64,000 bases of DNA from Atherix ibis (lineage: Eukaryota > Arthropoda > Insecta > Diptera > Athericidae). A model generated the notes under the pieces. The model saw nothing but the letters and a program-made list of their open reading frames with translations. It searched no databases and had not been told where the DNA came from. This document shows positions 58,586-64,000 of the stretch, piece by piece (position 1 is the first letter of the stretch; every line of letters starts with the position of its first letter). The translations under genes were made by a program, and so were the position numbers. The stretch lies in the NCBI GenBank assembly GCA_958298945.1, contig OY282610.1, forward strand, positions 28,284,167 through 28,348,166, written 5' to 3'.

Positions 58586-58751
58586 TCTCCTCAGCATAAA
58601 CGACGTATGTTATATGACTGTGGCAATTAATGCCGATTGGGGAATACGGTTCGATTAGTAAACTTTCAATTTGTGGATGTTTACGAATAGAACCGTATTC
58701 ACCAATTGATATAAATTGCCAACATCATGTATATCGTTTATGCTTAGGAGA
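58586..58751. repeat. long snap-back hairpin, arms about 75 bases
   Basis: The arms at 58586-58663 and 58679-58751 are complementary with a few mismatches and small gaps around a 15-base loop. TCTCCTCAGCATAAACG pairs with CGTTTATGCTTAGGAGA, and CGATTGGGGAATACGGTTCG pairs with AGAACCGTATTCACCAATTG. A transcript would fold into a long stem like a primary microRNA or hairpin siRNA precursor. It may equally be a fold-back remnant of a transposon end. An 82-codon frame (58630-58878) overlaps it but looks incidental. Confidence 0.8.
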
Positions 58752-58829
58752 AAGAATATTTATTTATTGTAGAAGAAAGAATAAGTATTTAAGAAAATTA
58801 ACTAAAAAGTCTAAGCCTACACGTACTAA

Positions 58830-59230
58830 TAAAGTTAATATACTGCAATGTGCCAAAATACTACAGTGCACACTGTAGGCGCACTATAGATTTTACTACC
58901 CGTTTTTGAGTATTTTATGAGTTACCAACAAATTTTAATCAACCTGTTCGCAATAATCAAGCTGTGGAGGATGTACGCAAAAGTGTCAATGATGATCCAT
59001 TTGTGTCTACTCGTCATAGTGCTGCTCAATTGGGCAGCATCAGAACATCGCAACAACTCATTTTGAAACTCGATCTGAAAATGTTTGTTTGTTTGGTTGG
59101 AAGGTACCTTAGACATGTTCCAGAGCCCACTACATAGCGCCACAATCGTGAGGCCATTTGGCGACTTCATAGAACGTATAAGAAGCTATTTGAAAGAGAC
59201 TTGTCTACGGTTAGTATGATAGGATAGTGA
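58830..59230 (+). pseudogene. Tc1/mariner helix-turn-helix fragment plus non-LTR tail
   Basis: The plus strand at 58930-59085 reads NQPVRNNQAVEDVRKSVNDD, PFVSTRHSAAQLGSIRTSQQ and LILKLDLKMF, the second helix-turn-helix and linker of a DD41D-type transposase; the core is missing. Next, at 59130-59170 on the minus strand, lies GAAGTCGCCAAATGGCCTCA, the non-LTR 3' motif. The possible outer end CAGGGTGGGCCAGCTTGG is at 58339. Confidence 0.65.
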
Positions 59231-59235
59231 GAATT

Positions 59236-60140
59236 TTGTTATATCGAGTGATTTTTTTGCTGTTTTGTCTTTTGTATTTTTAATTTTGACAGATTACGAC
59301 TGATATATAACATGTATTAAAATTACAAGTGCTCAGTTAGCATTGCCATTTTATTGTAGAAAGACTTATATCCGAACAATGCTTCCAAATTATTCAATTT
59401 TATTATTAAAATTCGCGCTCTGTGAAAAATATGTTTCGCGCACTTCGAACATTTTATGAACAAGCAATTCAAGCCATATTGACAAAATTTCGTAGAAATT
59501 TGATACTATTTGACATCAAATCACCAACCCGTATGCGTACAGTTCATACAGAGGAAAATATTGCTGCCGTAGCGTCAAGTGTTGGTGAAGACTGCGATTT
59601 GTCCATCAGTCGCCGTTCACTGCAATTGGGATTGTGTTAATCGACTATGTGGAAGATTTTACTCAAGGATCTTGGTCTGAAAGTGTATAAAATATAGCTC
59701 GTGCACTGTTTGGTGGATTCATCGGTCCGTATTTCTTTAAAGATGGCGCCCGCTATCGGTCGATGATTTCGAACTTTTTTTTTGCCCAAAATGCAAGAAT
59801 TACATCTGGTCGACATGTGGTTTCAACAAGACGGCACTACATGCCACACAGTTTGTGGAACAATGGACATATTAAGAGGTGAGTTGGGTAAGCAATTTAT
59901 TTCACGTTTCGGACCAGTGCGATTTGACGTCTCTAGACTATTTTTTAATGGTGCTACGTAAAGTCACTCATCCATGCCGATAAACCAGCATCACGTGCAG
60001 TCTTGGACGACAACATTTTACGTGTTATAAGCGAGATACCAACCGAGATACTCTAAAACGTGGTTCAAAATTGTACCGCTAGCATGAATCACTAGTAAAT
60101 GACAAGCATTGATTTATCGATTTAAATAATTTTACAATTT
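59236..60140 (+). mobile_element. DD41D element, internally deleted
   Basis: Sister of the copies at 17436 and 30795. It keeps QIIQFYY-like sequence, MFRALRTFYE (in a 72-codon open stretch from 59422) and EENIAAVASSVGEDCDLSIS, then STMWKILLKDLGLKVYK. A deletion removes the first Asp region. DMWFQQDGTTCHTVCGTMDI (59814-59870) keeps the second Asp; the third Asp region (59925-59960) is shifted. The right part reads ADKPASRAVLDDN-like sequence. It is dead. Confidence 0.8.
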
Positions 60141-60539
60141 TTATTTAAATTAGAATAAAAATTAGAATAACCGAATCCTAACACTTTATGAATCGAAAAA
60201 CTACTAAATCTTTTCGAAATATTTCATGTTTGTCAAAAATTTAATAGAAAATTCTATCAAAAAACTCTATTTCAAAAGACAATATACGAGTAACGTTTGA
60301 AAACTTTTTAACAAGTTTTTGAAAAAAATATTTATGATAAAAGTTTTGAACAATTTTATACAAAAATATATTATTTTTGAATAAAACAACATTTTTTTTG
60401 GTTTTTCTATTTTACCCTTTGATACGGTGTCAAAGGGGAATAAATTTTCTTATTTCTCTTATAAAACTTATGTTATGATTTTTTTTTATTATTTCCTTAT
60501 GGTTGAAATGTTTGATTTTTTTCCAAATTTTACATATTG
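60141..60539. other. AT-rich flank
   Basis: No feature identified. Confidence 0.5.
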
Positions 60540-61610
60540 GTGTCCCCGATGGACTCAATTCTAATCGAATCTAGTCGAAAGAACATTTTTCTTATCTCAA
60601 ATAATCTTTGCTTTGTTAAATATCACCTCCATAATTTAGTTCACCATCAACTCCAAAAAAAATGCAGCCTTTTTATCTTTTATAGACCCTTTCAGTTTCT
60701 CTCTACACTTCCAAACTATCATTCCATATCCACATTTGAAGCCGCGGTTGGAAGCGGTATTCAAAATATATACGTCTCTAGATAATCTGAAGAAGGCAAA
60801 TACCGTCCCACCTACACATATGTGTATGGTATATACTGGAAACTTTTCCTATTGAATATGGTTTACGGATGTGCTGATCAACCTCAATGCAAAATTCTTT
60901 GTAGTTAACGAGATCAATGGCAAACAAATCCGTGATCTTTATTGTGGGATTTTTGTACAGTGTATGGGGAGCTGTTTTCAATCGACACAAAATGATGATG
61001 TTTACTGACATCCAAGCCACCCTCAAAGCTTTTCACAGACCATTGAATGGTCCTGCACTACTACAAAATATACTTAATTATAGGACAAAAATCTACTTAA
61101 TAATAGGAGTGTCGAGTTGTGTGGATGCTGGGGAATATGGAAATTATGAGAAATGAACATGGTGGTCAGGTGGCTCACAACTATTTCTAATCAGCCTCGC
61201 CTACTAACAACATCCTCTGTCATACGTACAAATTTAGACTGTACTAATAGTTAGACATTTTTAGAGTCTAACTGGAATCCAAAAATTGCTGTTTTTATCA
61301 TTTTTGTGAACCATACACGCCTTTTCTGCCAATCCTGTGGTGTTTTGCTAACTATTCCGCAAACATTGAACTAATGTCAGCAAACTCGTAATTACTCAAC
61401 AAGTATGTGTAAGGTTCCCTTCATTGTGGTTCAATAATTTCATTTAAAATTCCACTATTTTATCTGATCAAACACAATAATATGGTCCGAAAAATTAAAA
61501 AAAACTCTTACTGATCTAGTCTATTAAAAACAGACCAGCTTCGTTTTAGAAACTTAACATCGCCTAATGACTCCTAGGTCATGTCCAAAGGACCTTACAT
61601 GCAAAAAAAC
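60540..61610 (+). pseudogene. decayed non-LTR RNase H region
   Basis: Related at DNA level to 32950-34080: GGACTCAATTCTAATCGAAT parallels GGAATCCATACTGATAGAAA, and GCCTCGCCTACTAACAACAT parallels the end of the RNase H frame there. Translatable scraps include YHSISTFEAAVGSG (60720) and FTDIQATLKAFHRPLNGPAL (60991-61050), the region of the catalytic Asp in RNase H. CQSCGV-like sequence (61337) corresponds to the C-terminal Cys/His motif. It ends with a tail GGACCTTACATGCAAAAAAA (61589). It is more decayed than its relative. Confidence 0.7.
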
Positions 61611-62389
61611 AACAGGATTTAATTGTAAAAAAATAGTTTTTTTACTGTACTCACTTCATTAAAATATATATTATTAACTTTATTTTGAGTACTTTATTAA
61701 AATCACTATCAACTGTGTTTAGAAAGTGTGTAACTTTCTTGTTGCAATTTACACGTAGTTATAAAGAAAAAATTACTTTATTCACCAATAATCACTCGAA
61801 AAATCAAAAAATAAACGACATTTCACTGGCCTGAATTATATGGAAAACATTTAAAAAGTGAACTGAGAAAATTCACAGAAAATATTTTAAAACCACCAAA
61901 AAATACTTTTACGAAAATTTTATCAAAACTTTTTCGATTTAATTAAAACAATAAATAATTATATTAATAAAATGAAATTAGGGCGATTTCTTTGTTATTT
62001 TCATAAATAATTAATACAATTTAAATAAATATCGAAAAGAAAAATCTCTAATCTAAAAGCCACTATCATAATTTGGTCTTATCGACAATAATCTGAAAAG
62101 TCAGTTATCCAATATTTTTTCTTTTTAAAAAGAATTATCAAAATCGAAACCACAATTTCGATTTTTAATATAATAATTTTTAAGTGATATTTATTTATCA
62201 ATATTTTAATCAATAAATAAAAATTCATTAATTTACATTTTGTTCCTTTTTTTAACAATTATCAAAAAATGATGGATATAACCTTTTATTATTATTTTTT
62301 TTTTTGAAATTTGTTAAATATTGTATATATGTTATTTATGAAAAAAATTATTTAAACTTAAATATTCCATATTTTTGTAATGGATCGAT
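61611..62389. other. AT-rich flank
   Basis: No feature identified; homopolymer-rich. Confidence 0.5.
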
Positions 62390-62700
62390 TATTTATGCAA
62401 AATTACAAAAAGTTTTTACAAAAGTGGTTATTCTACCAACAAAAGCCCATTTCACGCTTTAAGACACCATTTTTTCATTTGGTGGATGCATCAGTAAGTA
62501 AAATTGCCATATATAGGGCTCTGAAAATCCACAAGTGACTGTTGAGAAGCCATTGTATTTGCAAAAAAAAAATTTTGTGCATTTTGAGGCTTTGAGACCG
62601 CTACTTTTTGAAGCTTTGAGACCGAACTGTGAGAAAAAGTCATAAAACTTTTGGGGCTTTAAGACCGCTACCGTTAATTTAGAGCGCGATAACCAAATAT
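62390..62700 (+). pseudogene. relic of a DD41D element
   Basis: GGTGGATGCATCAGTAAGTA and AAATTGCCATATATAGGGCT with TCCACAAGTGACTGTTGAGA match the region after the first catalytic Asp (the RIWGSENPQVIVE-type segment). Next to it, a phrase CTTTGAGACCG recurs at 62587-62665. It is short and frame-broken. Confidence 0.5.
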
Positions 62701-62749
62701 TTTTGATAACCTGAATTTAAAATGTTTAATCTGAACTATATGGTATATA

Positions 62750-63659
62750 TTGGGTTGTTCGGAAAGGAATTTCGTTTTTTCCCAACAAAGGACTTAATTG
62801 TATTTTTTCACAACCAACTTCACACTTAAGCCGTATAATCATATGACAGCTGACATAGCAAGGCGTGCTTGTGAAAAAATTTGATTGATTCAATAGTTTT
62901 CGGTTGATACCCTCTTAAATATGGAAAGTGAAAAACTGTATTTTCGGCATATTTTACTTTTTTACTATATAAAAGATAAAAATGCTGTTCAAGGAAGAAA
63001 AAAATTATCCGATGTGTATAAAGAAGATGTAGTTAGTAAGTACCAGTGCCAAAACTGCTTTACAAAATTTCGATCCGGCAATTTTGATCTCGAAGATGCA
63101 CCATGTTCTGGAAGGCCAGTTGAAGCTGATAAAGACACAATAAAAGCATTAATTGATGCAAACTCGTGAGATCACTGAGAGATTAAATTTATCCAATTTG
63201 ACTGTTCATGATCATTTGAAACGGCTAGGTTTAATCTCAAAGCTCGACATATGGTTTCCTCTTCTTCTTACGGAAAAAAATTTATGCCGTCGCATTGGCA
63301 TTTGTGATTTGATTCTTTAAACGCCAAGAAAATGATCTATTTTTGAAGCGTATCATCACTGGGGACACAAAAGATCCTGGAGTAGAAAATATAAAACGGG
63401 TCAAAGCACTTCGAAAGCCCATATTCATCAGAAAAAAGCTTACGCTATCTGTTCGGTGGGATTTCAACGAAATCGGTTATTTTGAGCTTCTACCGAGCAA
63501 CACAACGATCAATTCTGAAGTGTACTGTCATCAGTTGGAAAAATTGAATGATTCACTTAAAGAAAAAAGGCCAGAATAAAATATAAATTCACTATAAGAA
63601 AATCGTCTTTCATTTTTATACAAAAAAAAAACGAAAAAACTTCTTTCCGCACAACCCAA
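62750..63659 (+). mobile_element. cecropia-like mariner, internally deleted
   Basis: Between TA sites, with ends TTGGGTTGTTCGGAAAGGAA (left) and TTGGGTTGTGCGGAAAGAAG (right, reverse strand). The ORF begins at 62921 (MESEKLYFRHILLFYY) and holds the first helix-turn-helix, then CQNCFTKFRSGNFDLEDAP and SGRPVEADKDTIKALIDA before a stop at 63167. Later pieces: IITGDTKDPG (first Asp, 63352-63380), LSVRWDFNEIGYFELLPSNT and VYCHQLEKLNDSLKEK (63450-63575). The element then jumps to its right end, so the second and third catalytic residues are gone. Its 910 bp compares with about 1.28 kb for a full mariner. Confidence 0.9.
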
Positions 63660-63699
63660 TAGTTTCAATGAAACGTTTTCCCAGAACGCTTAATTTCGA

Positions 63700-63910
63700 G
63701 ATTGTTTATGATGTCAATTTGCTATGCAAGATCATGCGATTTAATGCTGTTTAACTTTTTTTTTTAATAAAGTTATGATATTTACGTAAATATTCTTCTA
63801 ACTTTTGAGTGTTTTAAAACCAATATCCGTCCAGTTGTGGCCGAAATACAGTCTCCGAACTGTGTCAAATATATCATATGTTTAAAAAATCTCCTCCAAA
63901 AAATCGAATA
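63700..63910 (+). pseudogene. C-terminal relic of TTTGGAAAGTA-type DD41D element
   Basis: AAACCAATATCCGTCCAGTT with TGTGGCCGAAATACAGTCTC matches the C-terminal block also seen at 4230, 7165 and 18925. There is no open frame. Confidence 0.5.
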
Positions 63911-64000
63911 ACCTCCAAAAGACTAGTCTCCTGCTATTTTTACTATTAACATAATTAGATGATAATGACTAGATACTAATTGAATAATAGAAAAATTCCG

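Noticed and set aside
1..64000. tRNA or rRNA genes
   Set aside because: No cloverleaf-like sequence with A and B boxes, and no rRNA-like conserved blocks, were noticed on either strand; a covariance-model scan would be needed for certainty.

Overview
The window is AT-rich eukaryotic DNA from an insect, most likely a dipteran. The evidence is a spliced nervous-system gene with GT/AG introns, several mariner and DD41D-type transposons, and Jockey-like non-LTR retrotransposon debris. I see no tRNA, rRNA, CRISPR or prokaryotic-style operon. In Drosophila, unc-13 lies on the small fourth chromosome (Muller F), so a repeat-rich Muller-F-like setting is plausible, but that is inference.

The only host gene I can support is unc-13 (Munc13 family) on the minus strand. 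Three exons encode the N-terminal C2A domain: a 22-nt first coding exon at 43007-43028, a 133-nt exon at 5670-5802 and a 242-nt exon at 2566-2807. Splice phases fit exactly across both introns. The remaining exons lie beyond base 1. Intron 1 is about 37.2 kb and intron 2 about 2.9 kb, so almost everything from 1 to 43006 is intron and everything above about 43040 is 5' flank or an intron of a longer isoform.

The intron and flank are a graveyard of mobile DNA. (1) Classical mariner (DD34D): two near-complete copies at 20564-21835 and 47669-48927, an internally deleted cecropia-like copy at 62750-63659, and relics at 22641-23740, 23800-24315 and 26820-26965. (2) A DD41D Tc1/mariner lineage with GGGTGTCCCAAAA termini at 1024-1976, 6205-6560, 16100-16638, 24319-25199 and 50098-51026. 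A second DD41D group sits at 17436-18670, 30795-31860 and 59236-60140, with a further relic at 51600-53050. A third group of short copies has TTTGGAAAGTACAG-like ends. (3) Jockey-like reverse transcriptase and RNase H fragments at 8780-9600, 13900-14340, 31960-32645, 32950-34080, 40870-41310, 54400-54700 and 60540-61610. (4) A Helitron-type PIF1 helicase fragment at 30226-30582.

Three tandem arrays stand out. A ~174-bp satellite (11290-13480) shows a four-monomer higher-order pattern. A ~788-bp macrosatellite (34345-39578) carries the palm motifs of a Jockey reverse transcriptase in six nearly identical copies, each fused to a segment that resembles the start of a non-LTR element. A ~260-bp array (41310-42720) is built from related start-of-element sequence. 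A long snap-back hairpin lies at 58586-58751, and a 15-17-bp minisatellite lies at 54935-55720. Coordinates of degenerate relics are approximate, because they were set by eye.
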